A stretch of 64,000 bases of DNA from an uncultured Bacteroidales bacterium (GTDB lineage: Bacteria > Bacteroidota > Bacteroidia > Bacteroidales > WCHB1-69). Numbering within the stretch: position 1 is the first letter of the stretch; each line of letters begins with the position of its first letter. Below, in pieces: positions 34,036 through 43,567 of the stretch. The notes under the pieces are model-generated. The model made no database searches. It worked only from the letters and a program-made list of their open reading frames with translations, and was not told the origin of the DNA. Made by a program: the position numbers and the translations under genes. The stretch lies in assembly GCA_900315705.1 (NCBI GenBank), contig ONAB01000001.1:79178-143177 (forward strand), written 5' to 3'.

Positions 34036-35305
34036 AGCGATACTGTTCTTAGGATTGGCGATGCTCCTTCTGGCAAATGTTTCGTTTGCGCAGAATGAGA
34101 TCCGTCAACCCTACTCTATCTTCGGCATCGGGGTGGTGAACAAAGCCTCCAATGGCATCCTGAACGGGATGGGAGGAACGTCCTATGCTATGCAAAGTCC
34201 CTATTTCATCAATTTCCGGAACCCCGCTTCGTACGCCGCCTTTGACTCCCTGTCGTTTGTGGCCGATGTCGCCGCTTCCATTTATGTTTCCTCCTTGGCT
34301 TCCGGCGACGCCAATCTATCGCAGAAAAACACATACGTGCGCCCCGACTACCTGGCCATCGGGTTGCCGGTGACGCGCCATTGGCGTACCTCCGTCGGCC
34401 TTGTCCCCTTCAGTACCATCGGCTATGATATGGTCGCTTCCCGCACCGTGAACCCCATAGGCGAGGTCTCTTACGAATACTCGGGCAAGGGCGGCCTCAA
34501 CCAACTCTACTGGGGCAATGCCTTCCGCCTGTGCAAAGGACTTTCCATTGGCCTCAACACTGCCTATATGTTCGGGTCCATCTACAATTCCAGCAGAACG
34601 GAATTCTCAGGCACCAATTTCTACAATACTAACATCACCGATGCCTATCATCTCGACGGCATTTATCTCAATGCCGGTCTTCAATATGTCTTCAAAGTGA
34701 AGGAACAACACCAGATAGGCCTTGGTGCTGTCTATGGCAACACCGCCTACATCTGGGCGCGTGAAAACCTGTTGATTAACTATTATCAAGGTCCCTATAA
34801 TTCAGTAACCACTTATGATACAGCATTGTATGATAATGCTTCCCGCGGCAATCTGCACATTCCCCAGTCTGTGGGAGGAGGCATAAGTTACTCCTATAAG
34901 GAAAAAATCACCGTGGCGGCTGATGTCACTTGGAACAATTGGAACCGGTACAAGTTTATGCAGCATTCCGACTCCCTGAAGGATGCCGTCAGCGCCTCCC
35001 TGGGTTTCCAATATGTGCCCGATCCGCTCTCCCCGAAATTCTTCAAGCGTCTTGCCGTGCGTGTCGGCGCCCACTATTCCACCGGAGAATTTTTCCTCCG
35101 CGATAAACCTATCTCCGAATTTGGAGTCTCTTTGGGCATTGGAATTCCATTGAATACCTTCATCACCCACTCGAGTATCAATTTGCTGTTTGAATATGGG
35201 AAAATGGGAACACTTGCCAACGAACTTGTAAGACAAAACTACTTCAGATTCACACTCAACTTCACTCTTCAAGAGAAGTGGTACCAAAGAATGAAAATTG
35301 AATAA
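34019..35305 (+). CDS. Conserved outer-membrane beta-barrel protein
   Basis: The 428-residue protein has a signal peptide (ILFLGLAMLLLANVSFAQ), then NEIRQPYSIFGIGVVN and alternating amphipathic strands ending in an aromatic residue-rich strand (YFRFTLNFTLQEKWYQR). This is typical of FadL/OmpP1-like barrels of Bacteroidota (MGGTSYAMQSPYFINFRNPASY resembles their N-terminal plug region). ATG 34019 overlaps the coaX end. It is followed by a TPR protein and lptC, a grouping that points to envelope assembly. Specific cargo is unknown. Confidence 0.78.
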   Translation: MFRKLEAILFLGLAMLLLANVSFAQNEIRQPYSIFGIGVVNKASNGILNGMGGTSYAMQSPYFINFRNPASYAAFDSLSFVADVAASIYVSSLASGDANLSQKNTYVRPDYLAIGLPVTRHWRTSVGLVPFSTIGYDMVASRTVNPIGEVSYEYSGKGGLNQLYWGNAFRLCKGLSIGLNTAYMFGSIYNSSRTEFSGTNFYNTNITDAYHLDGIYLNAGLQYVFKVKEQHQIGLGAVYGNTAYIWARENLLINYYQGPYNSVTTYDTALYDNASRGNLHIPQSVGGGISYSYKEKITVAADVTWNNWNRYKFMQHSDSLKDAVSASLGFQYVPDPLSPKFFKRLAVRVGAHYSTGEFFLRDKPISEFGVSLGIGIPLNTFITHSSINLLFEYGKMGTLANELVRQNYFRFTLNFTLQEKWYQRMKIE

Positions 35306-35330
35306 CCTTAAAAAATAAAGTTTTAGAAAG

Positions 35331-36791
35331 ATGAAAAAATTAGTTGTTGCAATTATGATGCTTGCCTTTGGCGGCTCCCTCTTCGCTCAATGCCCCTTCA
35401 AATATGGTGCAACCGAGGAGGATTCATTGAAAGGCCTTGAACAAGTGAGCCTTTTCAATATGTCATACAAGGCCAAAAACTATGCGGAAGCATACGAGGC
35501 TTGGCAATATATCGTCAAACACTGCCCGTGCGCGTGGGATGGCGTATATACCAATGCTCAGAATATGTTGCAGAACCTTATCAAGGATGAGAAGGATTCT
35601 TTGAGAAGAGAACACCTCATCGATACGCTCATCTATTCCTATGAGGTTCGCAGCAACTATTTCCCCGAAAAGTTCACGAAGGGCTACGGCTTGGGATTCA
35701 AGGCGTACAACACCCTGATTTATCGTGGAAAAAACTGCACCTCCGACGAACTGATGCAAGTGCTCGACTGGTTCATCCAGTCTGTGGAAATGGAGAAGGA
35801 GAAGACTCAGCCCGCCATTTGGGACAAGTACTTCCAGCTGGCTGAAATCGTCACCAAGTCGAAAAGAGACACTTCCTATGTCATTGAGGCTTACGGACGT
35901 GCTACCGACTATCTGGATGTCTCCACCAACAACGCTTTGGTCAAGTACGAGAAGCAGTCTGAGGCCCTGGAGGCCCTCAACGCCCAACTGGAGGCTGGTC
36001 AAATCGACCGTATGGCCTACGACAAGCAGGCCAAGGTGCTGTCTGCCGACACCGCCCGCCAGATGAAACTGGTCTTGAACTATCGCAAAACCCTGAAGAA
36101 GATTGAAACCGCTGTGACGCCGTACGCCTCCTGCGAAGTGCTGGAAGAGGTTTACTCCAAGAAACTTGCCGCCAGCAAGGATGATATCTCCGCCATCAAC
36201 AAGATGGTGATGACGATGTACAAGGGCGGCTGCCTTTCCAGCCCTGTCTTCAAGGAGGCCCTGCAGGTGCTTCACAACGCCAACCCGAACCGTAATACCG
36301 CTTTCTGGCTGGGTAACCTCTCTTTGAGCAGCTGGGGCAACACGAAAGACAACGCCGAACTGGATGCTGCCATCAAATATCTGCAGACTGCCATCGAATT
36401 GAGTGAGACCAACGAGCAGAGAGCCGATGCCAACTACACCATCGCTGTCGCTTATCAGCTCAAGGGAGCCTACTCCGAGTCCCGCAACGCCGCTTACGCT
36501 GCTCTGAAGGCCAATCCCAATATGGGCAAGGCCTACATCCTGATCGGAAAACTTTACGCTGCCTCCGCTGGCAGATGTTCCGGTGAGGACCTGCCTCTGG
36601 CTTGCTGCTGGGCTGCCGCCGACAAATACGCCAAAGCCGTCGCGGTTGACCCCAGCTGCGAAAAAGATGCCGCCAAAGAGCGTGCTAACCTGAGATACCC
36701 CAGCAAGGACGATCTTTTCAAACGCGGTCTCAAGGCTGGTGATTCTTATAGAGTGGGCTGCTGGATTCAGGAAAGCACTACCGTTCGTTAA
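35331..36791 (+). CDS. Exported tetratricopeptide repeat protein
   Basis: The 486-residue protein has a signal peptide (LVVAIMMLAFGGSLFAQ) and an all-helical body. TPR units are visible at about 40-75 (FNMSYKAKNYAEAYEAWQYI) and about 325-430 (DAAIKYLQTAIELSETNEQ, NYTIAVAYQLKGAYSESRNA, KAYILIGKLYAASAGR). A coiled-coil-like stretch lies at about 200-255. It sits between an outer-membrane barrel gene and lptC in one transcription unit, so a periplasmic scaffold role in envelope biogenesis is plausible. No enzymatic motif is present. Confidence 0.82.
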   Translation: MKKLVVAIMMLAFGGSLFAQCPFKYGATEEDSLKGLEQVSLFNMSYKAKNYAEAYEAWQYIVKHCPCAWDGVYTNAQNMLQNLIKDEKDSLRREHLIDTLIYSYEVRSNYFPEKFTKGYGLGFKAYNTLIYRGKNCTSDELMQVLDWFIQSVEMEKEKTQPAIWDKYFQLAEIVTKSKRDTSYVIEAYGRATDYLDVSTNNALVKYEKQSEALEALNAQLEAGQIDRMAYDKQAKVLSADTARQMKLVLNYRKTLKKIETAVTPYASCEVLEEVYSKKLAASKDDISAINKMVMTMYKGGCLSSPVFKEALQVLHNANPNRNTAFWLGNLSLSSWGNTKDNAELDAAIKYLQTAIELSETNEQRADANYTIAVAYQLKGAYSESRNAAYAALKANPNMGKAYILIGKLYAASAGRCSGEDLPLACCWAAADKYAKAVAVDPSCEKDAAKERANLRYPSKDDLFKRGLKAGDSYRVGCWIQESTTVR

Positions 36792-36797
36792 TACAGA

Positions 36798-37361
36798 ATG
36801 TCTTTAAGGACAAATCATATTACCCTAAACATCATAATGGCCTCGTGCCTTATGATGTTTTTTATTTCCTGCCATCAAAAGAGCAAAGAATCCGTGCTCT
36901 TTGAGTACGAAGGGAAATATCCCGACGAGTCGGCCGAGAATATGGTGCTGACAATGAGCGACTCGGGGGTGGTCAGCTTTATCCTGGACGCCCCTTTGAT
37001 GAACCGCTATTACGGGGATTCCACCTTCGCGGATTTTCCCAAAGGCATCAAGGTGACCTCCTTCACCGAATATGGGCAGAAACAGGCGGAACTTTCCGCT
37101 GACTATGCCTGCGAGGTGAACGGATCCAAGTACAAAGCCACTAAGAATGTGGTCATCATCGACGTGATTAAGGGTGATACCCTGCGTACCGAAGAGATTG
37201 AGTGGAACCAGCTTACCCGTACGGTCCTCAGCAACAAGTTGGTGAAGCAGACGAAGGCCGACGGCTCCGTCAACTACGGGGATGGATTCACGGCGGATGA
37301 CAGGTTCACCCGATACACCATCATCCACCCGCGAGGGGAATTGGCCGGATATGATTTCTAA
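36798..37361 (+). CDS. lptC: LPS export ABC transporter periplasmic protein LptC
   Basis: This 187-residue lipoprotein-type signal (CLMMFFISCHQKSKES, lipobox ending at C about 25) precedes a single OstA/LptC-like beta-jellyroll: ENMVLTMSDSGVVSFILDAP, FPKGIKVTSFTEYGQKQAEL and TLRTEEIEWNQLTRTVLSN. LptC links the inner-membrane LptBFG to LptA in lipopolysaccharide transport. The LRTEEIxWN pattern is characteristic of Bacteroidota LptC. It is the last gene of the mntP-coaX unit. Confidence 0.9.
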   Translation: MSLRTNHITLNIIMASCLMMFFISCHQKSKESVLFEYEGKYPDESAENMVLTMSDSGVVSFILDAPLMNRYYGDSTFADFPKGIKVTSFTEYGQKQAELSADYACEVNGSKYKATKNVVIIDVIKGDTLRTEEIEWNQLTRTVLSNKLVKQTKADGSVNYGDGFTADDRFTRYTIIHPRGELAGYDF

Positions 37362-37362
37362 G

Positions 37363-37968
37363 CTAAAAGGTCGCCGCAGTCACACTGACGGCGACTTTTT
37401 TTAATGCCGCCACGATGCGGTCGGCTTCGCGCAGGCGTACACTGAAGCGGATGGTGCAGTTGAGGTCGCTTTGCTGGCTGAGTATGGTGACGCCGGGGTC
37501 TTTCATCAGTTGCATCACACTGTTCATTTGCACATAATCGAAGACCACATCATATTGCTCCTCGATGGTCTTCTCTACGATGGTGGCGGCATCGAGCGCA
37601 GCTTTGGCGGCCACCTTGTAGGCGTTTTGCAAACCGCTGACACCCAACTTGATGCCACCGAAATAGCGGACCACCACCACCAGGGTGTCGGTAAGGTCCT
37701 TGGAGAGCAGTTGCCCGTGGATGGGTCTGCCCGCCGTGCCGGAGGGCTCGCCGTTGTCGTTCAGGCGATAGGCCTCCTTGTGTGGTCCGAGGATGTAGGC
37801 GTAGCAGTGGTGCCGCGCGTCGTAGTACTGCTTCTGCAATTCCGCAAGATGCTTCTTCACCTCCTCCTCCGTCTTCACGGGGAAGGCGTACGCGAGGAAC
37901 TTGCTGCGTTTCTCGCTGTAGCTGCCTGTCGCGGCGGCGGCAATGGTCTTATAGGTGTCTTCGAACAT
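37363..37968 (-). CDS. YigZ/IMPACT family protein
   Basis: The 201-residue protein has the UPF0029/IMPACT N-terminal domain: SKFLAYAFPVKTEEE, ARHHCYAYILG, NDNGEPSGTAGRPI and VVVVRYFGGIKLGVSGL (about 95-111). A C-terminal ferredoxin-like YigZ domain (about 135-200) follows. It is implicated in translation or stress control in eukaryotic homologues; the bacterial role is unsettled. ATG 37968 lies inside the ribD 3' end (20-base overlap), indicating coupling. Confidence 0.93.
   Translation of the reverse strand: MFEDTYKTIAAAATGSYSEKRSKFLAYAFPVKTEEEVKKHLAELQKQYYDARHHCYAYILGPHKEAYRLNDNGEPSGTAGRPIHGQLLSKDLTDTLVVVVRYFGGIKLGVSGLQNAYKVAAKAALDAATIVEKTIEEQYDVVFDYVQMNSVMQLMKDPGVTILSQQSDLNCTIRFSVRLREADRIVAALKKVAVSVTAATF
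37370..37402 (+). terminator. Terminator of the mntP-coaX-lptC unit
   Basis: GTCGCCG (37370-37376) pairs with CGGCGAC (37389-37395), with an inner CAGT/ACTG extension and a one-base bulge, followed by seven Ts. It lies inside the last codons of the convergent yigZ-like gene. Confidence 0.8.
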
Positions 37969-38914
37969 AAAGCAGGGTGTTGTTGTCCACAATCTCTTTT
38001 TCTTCAGGCGTTTCCGAAAGGGTGGGGGCGGGCAGTCCTTTGCCCCAGGTCACGTCGCCGACCAGGATGCGTGCCTCGTCCCAAAGTCCCGATTCGATGA
38101 AGCGGTCGAGGGTTTTGCGCCCGCCTTCCACAATGACCGACTGGATGCGCTGCTCGTACAATTGCTGCAGGCAGGTCGCCACGTCGGGTGAGACGGCTGT
38201 GCAGGGCAGAGGGGCGTTCACCTCGTCGCCGCGCTGCATCACAAAGCGCCGGGGACTCTTGCCCGGATAGAGGCGGGTGGTCAGTTGAGGCTGGTCGTTG
38301 GCCATCGTGTTGTATCCCACCAGAATGGCGTCCTCTTCGCTGCGCCATTTATGCACCAGCACGCGCAGGGCGTGATTGGTGATCCAATAGTTGTGGGGTT
38401 GGCCGTCGGAGCGGTCCACATCCATAAAGCCGTCAGCGGTTTGGGCCCACTTGAGGATGACGTATGGGCGCTTTTGAGCGTGGTATGTGAAGAATCTGCG
38501 GTTCAGTTCGCGGCACTCCTGCTCGCACACGCCCACGGTGACCTCCACGCCGGCAGCGCGCAACTTGGCGATGCCGTTGCCGTTCACCTTGTCGTGGCAA
38601 TCTACGGTGCCCACCACAACGTGGGGGATGCCGTGGCGGATGATGGCGTCGGCGCAGGGCGGCGTCTTCCCGAAATGGGAACAGGGTTCCAGGTTGACGT
38701 AGAGGGTGGAATCCTTCAGCAGGGCGGGATCCTTGACTGCGGCAAGGGCGTTCACCTCGGCGTGCGCTTCGCCGTAGCGGTGGTGATAGCCCTCCCCGAT
38801 GATGCGCCCATCGTGCACGATGACAGCGCCCACCATTGGGTTGGGCTGCACCCGGCCCAGCCCTAACCGGGCCAGCTCCAGGCAACGTTCCATATAAGGG
38901 ATATGTCCGGTCAA
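37949..38914 (-). CDS. ribD: Bifunctional riboflavin biosynthesis deaminase/reductase
   Basis: RibD (321 residues) deaminates and then reduces the pyrimidine intermediate of riboflavin synthesis. The N-terminal zinc deaminase domain carries HAEVNAL (zinc His and catalytic Glu) and PCSHFGKTPPCADAI (zinc cysteines), within about 1-145. The C-terminal RibD_C reductase domain (about 150-315) has PYVILKWAQTADG and VIVEGGRKTLDRF. It starts ten bases after the DUF4340 gene and overlaps yigZ. Confidence 0.95.
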   Translation of the reverse strand: MTGHIPYMERCLELARLGLGRVQPNPMVGAVIVHDGRIIGEGYHHRYGEAHAEVNALAAVKDPALLKDSTLYVNLEPCSHFGKTPPCADAIIRHGIPHVVVGTVDCHDKVNGNGIAKLRAAGVEVTVGVCEQECRELNRRFFTYHAQKRPYVILKWAQTADGFMDVDRSDGQPHNYWITNHALRVLVHKWRSEEDAILVGYNTMANDQPQLTTRLYPGKSPRRFVMQRGDEVNAPLPCTAVSPDVATCLQQLYEQRIQSVIVEGGRKTLDRFIESGLWDEARILVGDVTWGKGLPAPTLSETPEEKEIVDNNTLLYVRRHL

Positions 38915-38924
38915 AGCAATGATG

Positions 38925-40007
38925 CTATTGGCGTTTGAGGAAATAAGACAACGGCTGCAACTGGCGGTCGAAGTGATAGTACTGGCATTGCACCAGATTA
39001 TGCTTGTTTCCGTTCAGTACGGCATAGAACCTGTCGCGGTTATAGGGCAGTTCGTTAGGAGTGGCATCTTCGCCTAAGATAGCGTCCAGAGAGAGGGCGT
39101 CGGGCGTCAGCTTGCGATACATCTCCAAGGTGGTTTTCTGACCGTCTATATCTGTTAACGTAATGGTTTTGAAGTGGTTGAACCGAAATATGGAATCGCG
39201 CTGTTCGGCGCTGAGGTCGGTGACGAACTGATTATAATTCTTGTCACGGTATTCAGCCAGCATATCCAGCAACTTGACGGTGTCATAGTCGGGCACCAGC
39301 TGGTGCTGGGCGTCATAGAGGGCGAAGAAACGGGCTCCGGTCTTCTCTATGGTGAAGGAGTTTTCCGGATTCTCGAAGTCCTTTACCTCCAGTGTTTTGA
39401 TGCGGGTGATCTTGGTGGAGAAGAGGTCGCAGGTGTACCAATCTACTGGTTTGAAAGAGTAGGTCGGGGTGAGGAAACCCTTGAAGCCGGGGTTGTGTAC
39501 GATGCAGGGCTCGTCGAGGCCCTCGAGGATGGCGAAGTTGGCCATATTGTCCATCGTGGACGGTCCCATATAGTAAGTCTTCACCAGTCTCTCTTTAGTG
39601 AATAATTTCATTCCAAAGAGGGTGAACTTGGGCTTGGTCTGGTATATTTCCACCTTCACGGCATTCACCGACATCATCTTGTTGATGTTAGACTGGGCAG
39701 ACTTGGGCACCGTCTGCTGCAGGGTCACGTTGCGGATGGTGGAGAGCAGTTCTTCCACCTTGCTGTCCATAGCCCGGATTGAGTCTTGCACATACCAAAT
39801 GCCATCCTTCCGGGTGAGCAGCACGTTGTCGCCCGCCATACTGGCGATGAACACTTTTGTGACGTTGGCGGTGTCTTTCACTGCAAAAATATCGGATTTC
39901 GGGGTGCGGTTGGCACCGTGGATGACGCCGGTCTTGAAGAGTACAATCAACAAGCAGGCCAACAGTAAAGCGGCAAGAATGAGGAGCCGAATGGTATTCT
40001 TTTTCAT
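38925..40007 (-). CDS. DUF4340 domain-containing membrane-anchored protein
   Basis: This 360-residue protein has one N-terminal membrane segment (LLILAALLLACLLIVLFK) and repeated DUF4340 units: ITKVFIASM-like strands, DGIWYVQDSIRAMDSKVEELLSTI (split around a D-x-W-Y-V motif, about 70-93), and a later FTIEKTGARFFALYDAQ. The fold is beta-rich and periplasmic. DUF4340 proteins often accompany ABC-type gliding or export components, but here the neighbours are ribD and yigZ. Function is unknown. Confidence 0.88.
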   Translation of the reverse strand: MKKNTIRLLILAALLLACLLIVLFKTGVIHGANRTPKSDIFAVKDTANVTKVFIASMAGDNVLLTRKDGIWYVQDSIRAMDSKVEELLSTIRNVTLQQTVPKSAQSNINKMMSVNAVKVEIYQTKPKFTLFGMKLFTKERLVKTYYMGPSTMDNMANFAILEGLDEPCIVHNPGFKGFLTPTYSFKPVDWYTCDLFSTKITRIKTLEVKDFENPENSFTIEKTGARFFALYDAQHQLVPDYDTVKLLDMLAEYRDKNYNQFVTDLSAEQRDSIFRFNHFKTITLTDIDGQKTTLEMYRKLTPDALSLDAILGEDATPNELPYNRDRFYAVLNGNKHNLVQCQYYHFDRQLQPLSYFLKRQ

Positions 40008-40025
40008 ATCTTATGATTAAGGCGG

Positions 40026-40033
40026 CAAAAATA
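40026..40033 (-). promoter_or_regulatory. -7 promoter element TATTTTTG of the DUF4340-ribD-yigZ operon
   Basis: The complement reads TATTTTTGCCGCC, 18 bases upstream of the ATG at 40007. Confidence 0.65.
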
Positions 40034-40138
40034 CGAAAATTACGCCGACACGCCCCTCTTTAACAAAAGTGTTTTTTTATATGTTTTTTTAAACTTATGG
40101 TAAAAACTATAGTCTTTAAATAGTTAATTTTACGCTGT

Positions 40139-41473
40139 ATGAAAAAAGGAATCCCTATAATCTTAGCCATTCTTTTATCTGTATGTCAATTAATTGCGCA
40201 GCAAGATAATCCATCTGACAATCGTTCCTCCTCAAAATCCTTCACCTTGGAAGAGTGCCTTCGTTATGCGGAGGAGCATAATTTCGCCCTGCAGAACGCC
40301 GGTTTGAACGTCACATCGTCGGAAATCTCTTTGCGGCAGGCGAAGGAGAACATCGCCCCGTCGGTGTCGGCCTCCGCGTCGCAAGGGTTCAATGCCAACA
40401 ACTATCAGAAATCCATCGGCTGGAACGGCAGTTACGGCATCAACGCCGGAATGACCCTCTTCAGCGGGCTTTACAATTATAACAACATCAAAAAGAGTCA
40501 ATTGCAGGTGGAACAGTCGGACCTTGAGTTGCAGCAGAGCCGCGATAAGGTGCGTGTCTCCATCATACAGGCGTTTCTGGCCATTATGATGAACCAGGAT
40601 CTTCTGGATTATCAAGAAGAGGTGCTCAAGAGCAGCCGCGAGCAGATGGAGCAGGGCGAGCAGCAGTTCCGCGTGGGCCAGATTCTGGAGAGCGACTATA
40701 AGATGCTGCAGGCGCAATACACCTCCGACCTGTACAACATCGAGAATACGAAAATCAACATTCAGAATAATTATCTGGCACTGAAGAATTTGCTTTCTAT
40801 TGCACCAGGCGAGGAGCTTGCCATTGTGCGCCCCGACAGCGCCACGCTCTTCCGCAACCTTGAGGTGCCCACCTTGCCGGAGCTGATGGAGAAGTCGAGG
40901 GCTTATCTGCCTCAGCTCAAAATCTCCGAGAACGACATTGCGAGCGCGGAGTACGACGTCAAGTTGCAGAAATCCAACTTCTACCCCTCTTTGTCGTTGA
41001 GCACGGGCATCAGCACAGGCTACAGCGGCAACAACCAGTCCGACAACCTGGGTTGGGGCACGCAACTCTGGCACGGCCTGGGCGAGAATGTGGGACTCAA
41101 CCTCAGCATTCCCATCTACCAGCGCAGTCAGGTGCGCAACAGCGTGAAACAGGCGCAACTGCGTGTGCAACAGGCCGAACTGACCAAACAAGAGGTCTCT
41201 TACCAGATTGATCAGGAACTGCAGCAATATTATCTGGACGTCCTGTCGGCGCAAAACGACTACCGCGTGGCCGAGGCCCGAAAGGAGGCTTATGAGGCCA
41301 ACTATAACGCCTACAGTTTCAAGTTCAAGTACGGCTCCATCACTGCGGTGGACCTCATCCAGCAGCAAACCAACTATATCAACCAACTCAACCAATATAT
41401 GCAGTCCAAGTACTCGTTTGTTCTGCAAAGGAAGATTTTGGATGTGTTGATGGGCGTGCCGGTGAGACTATAG
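40139..41473 (+). CDS. TolC family outer-membrane efflux protein
   Basis: The 444-residue protein has a signal peptide (IPIILAILLSVCQLIAQ) and two OEP repeats. The first runs about 35-235 (SFTLEECLRYAEEHNFALQNA), the second about 245-440 (LPELMEKSRAYLPQLKISENDI). Long helices (about 110-200 and 330-420) form the periplasmic barrel. It leads an operon with MacA- and MacB-type genes and would be the outer-membrane channel of that tripartite pump. No TAnnTTTG element is obvious in 40034-40138. Confidence 0.92.
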   Translation: MKKGIPIILAILLSVCQLIAQQDNPSDNRSSSKSFTLEECLRYAEEHNFALQNAGLNVTSSEISLRQAKENIAPSVSASASQGFNANNYQKSIGWNGSYGINAGMTLFSGLYNYNNIKKSQLQVEQSDLELQQSRDKVRVSIIQAFLAIMMNQDLLDYQEEVLKSSREQMEQGEQQFRVGQILESDYKMLQAQYTSDLYNIENTKINIQNNYLALKNLLSIAPGEELAIVRPDSATLFRNLEVPTLPELMEKSRAYLPQLKISENDIASAEYDVKLQKSNFYPSLSLSTGISTGYSGNNQSDNLGWGTQLWHGLGENVGLNLSIPIYQRSQVRNSVKQAQLRVQQAELTKQEVSYQIDQELQQYYLDVLSAQNDYRVAEARKEAYEANYNAYSFKFKYGSITAVDLIQQQTNYINQLNQYMQSKYSFVLQRKILDVLMGVPVRL

Positions 41474-41512
41474 TTTATTAAATCATTAAATTATTAAGTT
41501 GTTGGGGCGGAG

Positions 41513-41550
41513 GTTAAGAAATTAAGAAACTAAGAAATTAAGAAATTGAG
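41513..41550 (+). repeat. Short tandem TTAAGAAA-type repeat
   Basis: Four to five imperfect copies of an eight- to nine-base TTAAGAAA(C) unit lie in the 97-base gap between the TolC and MacA-like genes. No secondary structure is evident. Confidence 0.55.
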
Positions 41551-41570
41551 TTTAGAAAATCATTTGTTAT

Positions 41571-42818
41571 ATGTCTAAGTTATCTAAAAAAGCAAAATGG
41601 ATTATGGCCATCGCGGCGGTGGTGCTGCTGGCGTTGATATTGTCACTTGTTCTTAAGAAGGGCAAGCACGCAGAGTTGCAAATCAACACGGTGCGGAGCT
41701 CCATCGACAGTGTGGAGGTGACGGTGACGGCCACTGGCGAACTGCAGCCCGTGTACAAAGTGGATGTGGGCACGCAGGTGTCTGGTATCGTGGAGCACAT
41801 CTACGTGGATTTCAACTCGGTGGTGAAGAAGGGCCAGAAACTGGCTGAACTGGACCGCTCCAATCTGAATGAGCAGCTTACGCAGGCCCAGACCAGCGTC
41901 TCGAACGCGAAGAGCAACCTCACTCTGGCGCAGCAGCAATACGACCGCGTGAAGGCGCTTTACGACAATAAGGCGGCCACGCAGGAGTCGTACGAGTCGG
42001 CGGTGAACTCGCTGAATCTGGCCAAGAACCAGCTGAAGACCGCCCAGTCGGAGTTGTCGCGCGCCCAGACCAACCTCTCCTACGCCACCATCTATTCGCC
42101 CATCGACGGGGTGATTATGGACAAGGCTGTGGAGGAGGGCCAGACAGTGGCCTCTTCGTTCAGCACCCCGACATTGTTCACCATTGCCAATGACCTGACT
42201 CAGATGCAGGTGCAGGCTTCCGTGGATGAGGCCGACATCGGCGAAGTGAAGGCCGGCCAGCCCGTAACGTTTACCGTGGATGCCTTCCCTGATGATGTGT
42301 TTGCCGGCACGGTAAAGGAGGTGCGCATCAATCCCACGGTGACCTCCAACGTGGTGACCTATACGGTCATCATCAACGCACCCAACCCCGAGATGAAACT
42401 CTTCCCCGGTATGACGGCCAACGTGAGCATCACCACCAAGAAAGAGAGCGGGGTGTGTATCCCCTTGACGGCGTTGTTCACCACTATCGAGCCGGATGTG
42501 ATGAAGCAGTTTGAGAAAAAAGGCTATACCTTCCAGTCTTTATACAAAAACCAGGAGGAAATTGCCCAGGGACTGAAGGACATCACCAAGAAGACCATCT
42601 GGGTGAAGAAGGGAGATAAGAATTATGAGCAGGTCAGGGTGTCGGTTGGATTGAACAATGGTGTCAAGACACTGGTTCCTGAAGGCTTGCAAGAGGGCGA
42701 GGAAGTGGTGATTGGCGTCAGCGAGGCGATGGGAGGGATGCCGAATGGAAACAAGGGCGGCAATAGTGGAAGTTCCAATCCGTTTATGCCCGGGCGACCC
42801 GAGCGCAAGACCAGATAG
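41571..42818 (+). CDS. macA: MacA-like periplasmic adaptor subunit
   Basis: The 415-residue membrane-fusion protein has an N-terminal membrane anchor (about 10-28). The lipoyl half-motif GTQVSGIVEHIYVDFNSVVK (about 64-83) comes first, then a coiled-coil hairpin (about 95-165), the second lipoyl half (TIYSPIDGVIMDKAVEEGQT), and beta-barrel and membrane-proximal domains. It links the MacB-type permease to TolC. The gene lies between the TolC gene and the ATPase gene (two-base gap). The C-terminal Gly/Asn-rich tail (about 390-410) is disordered. Confidence 0.92.
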   Translation: MSKLSKKAKWIMAIAAVVLLALILSLVLKKGKHAELQINTVRSSIDSVEVTVTATGELQPVYKVDVGTQVSGIVEHIYVDFNSVVKKGQKLAELDRSNLNEQLTQAQTSVSNAKSNLTLAQQQYDRVKALYDNKAATQESYESAVNSLNLAKNQLKTAQSELSRAQTNLSYATIYSPIDGVIMDKAVEEGQTVASSFSTPTLFTIANDLTQMQVQASVDEADIGEVKAGQPVTFTVDAFPDDVFAGTVKEVRINPTVTSNVVTYTVIINAPNPEMKLFPGMTANVSITTKKESGVCIPLTALFTTIEPDVMKQFEKKGYTFQSLYKNQEEIAQGLKDITKKTIWVKKGDKNYEQVRVSVGLNNGVKTLVPEGLQEGEEVVIGVSEAMGGMPNGNKGGNSGSSNPFMPGRPERKTR

Positions 42819-42820
42819 CT

Positions 42821-43564
42821 ATGGGAAAAGATATTTTAAAAGTGGAACGTCTGGAGCGCGTGTTCCGCGTAGGCAGTGAGGATGTGCACGCTTTGCGAGG
42901 TGTCTCCTTCACCATCCAGGAGGGGGAGTTTGTCAGCATAATGGGTACTAGTGGCTCGGGAAAATCGACGCTGCTGAACATTCTGGGATGTTTGGACACG
43001 CCCACTGCCGGCGACTATATTATTGACGGGGTGTCAATCCGGAATTTGAGTAAGAACGAGTTGTCCACTCTGCGCAACCGCAAGATTGGTTTTGTGTTCC
43101 AGAACTATAACCTGCTGGCGCGCACCACAGCCTTGGAGAATGTTGAGCTGCCGCTTTTTTACAACAACACTGTGCCGGCCAAGGAGCGGAAGGAGCGCGC
43201 GGCGGCGGCCCTCAAGTTGGTGGGCTTGGAGAAACGTATGGAGCATATGCCCAACCAGCTCTCCGGCGGTCAGCAGCAGCGTGTGGCCATCGCCCGCGCG
43301 TTGGTCAACGACCCCGTTATACTCCTGGCCGACGAGGCCACCGGCAACCTTGACACCCGCACTTCCTACGAGATTATGAGCCTGTTTCAGGACCTTCACG
43401 AGCAAGGCAAGACGATTGCCTTTGTGACGCACGAGCCAGACATCGCCACCTTTACCACGCGCAAGATCAAGCTCCGCGACGGGCAGATTATCGAGGACGC
43501 CCCCATCAACACCCAGTCGGCCGCCGAGGCGCTGGCCGCCATCAACCTCCAAAAAGAAGATTAA
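42821..43564 (+). CDS. MacB-type ABC transporter ATPase
   Basis: This LolD/MacB-type ATPase has 247 residues. Walker A is GTSGSGKSTLL (about 41-51), with Q-loop VFQNYNLL, signature LSGGQQQR (about 147-154), Walker B VILLADEATGNLD and H-loop FVTHE. MacB homologues in Bacteroidota often encode ATPase and permease separately, as here. It is three bases upstream of the permease gene. Confidence 0.93.
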   Translation: MGKDILKVERLERVFRVGSEDVHALRGVSFTIQEGEFVSIMGTSGSGKSTLLNILGCLDTPTAGDYIIDGVSIRNLSKNELSTLRNRKIGFVFQNYNLLARTTALENVELPLFYNNTVPAKERKERAAAALKLVGLEKRMEHMPNQLSGGQQQRVAIARALVNDPVILLADEATGNLDTRTSYEIMSLFQDLHEQGKTIAFVTHEPDIATFTTRKIKLRDGQIIEDAPINTQSAAEALAAINLQKED

Positions 43565-43567
43565 GCT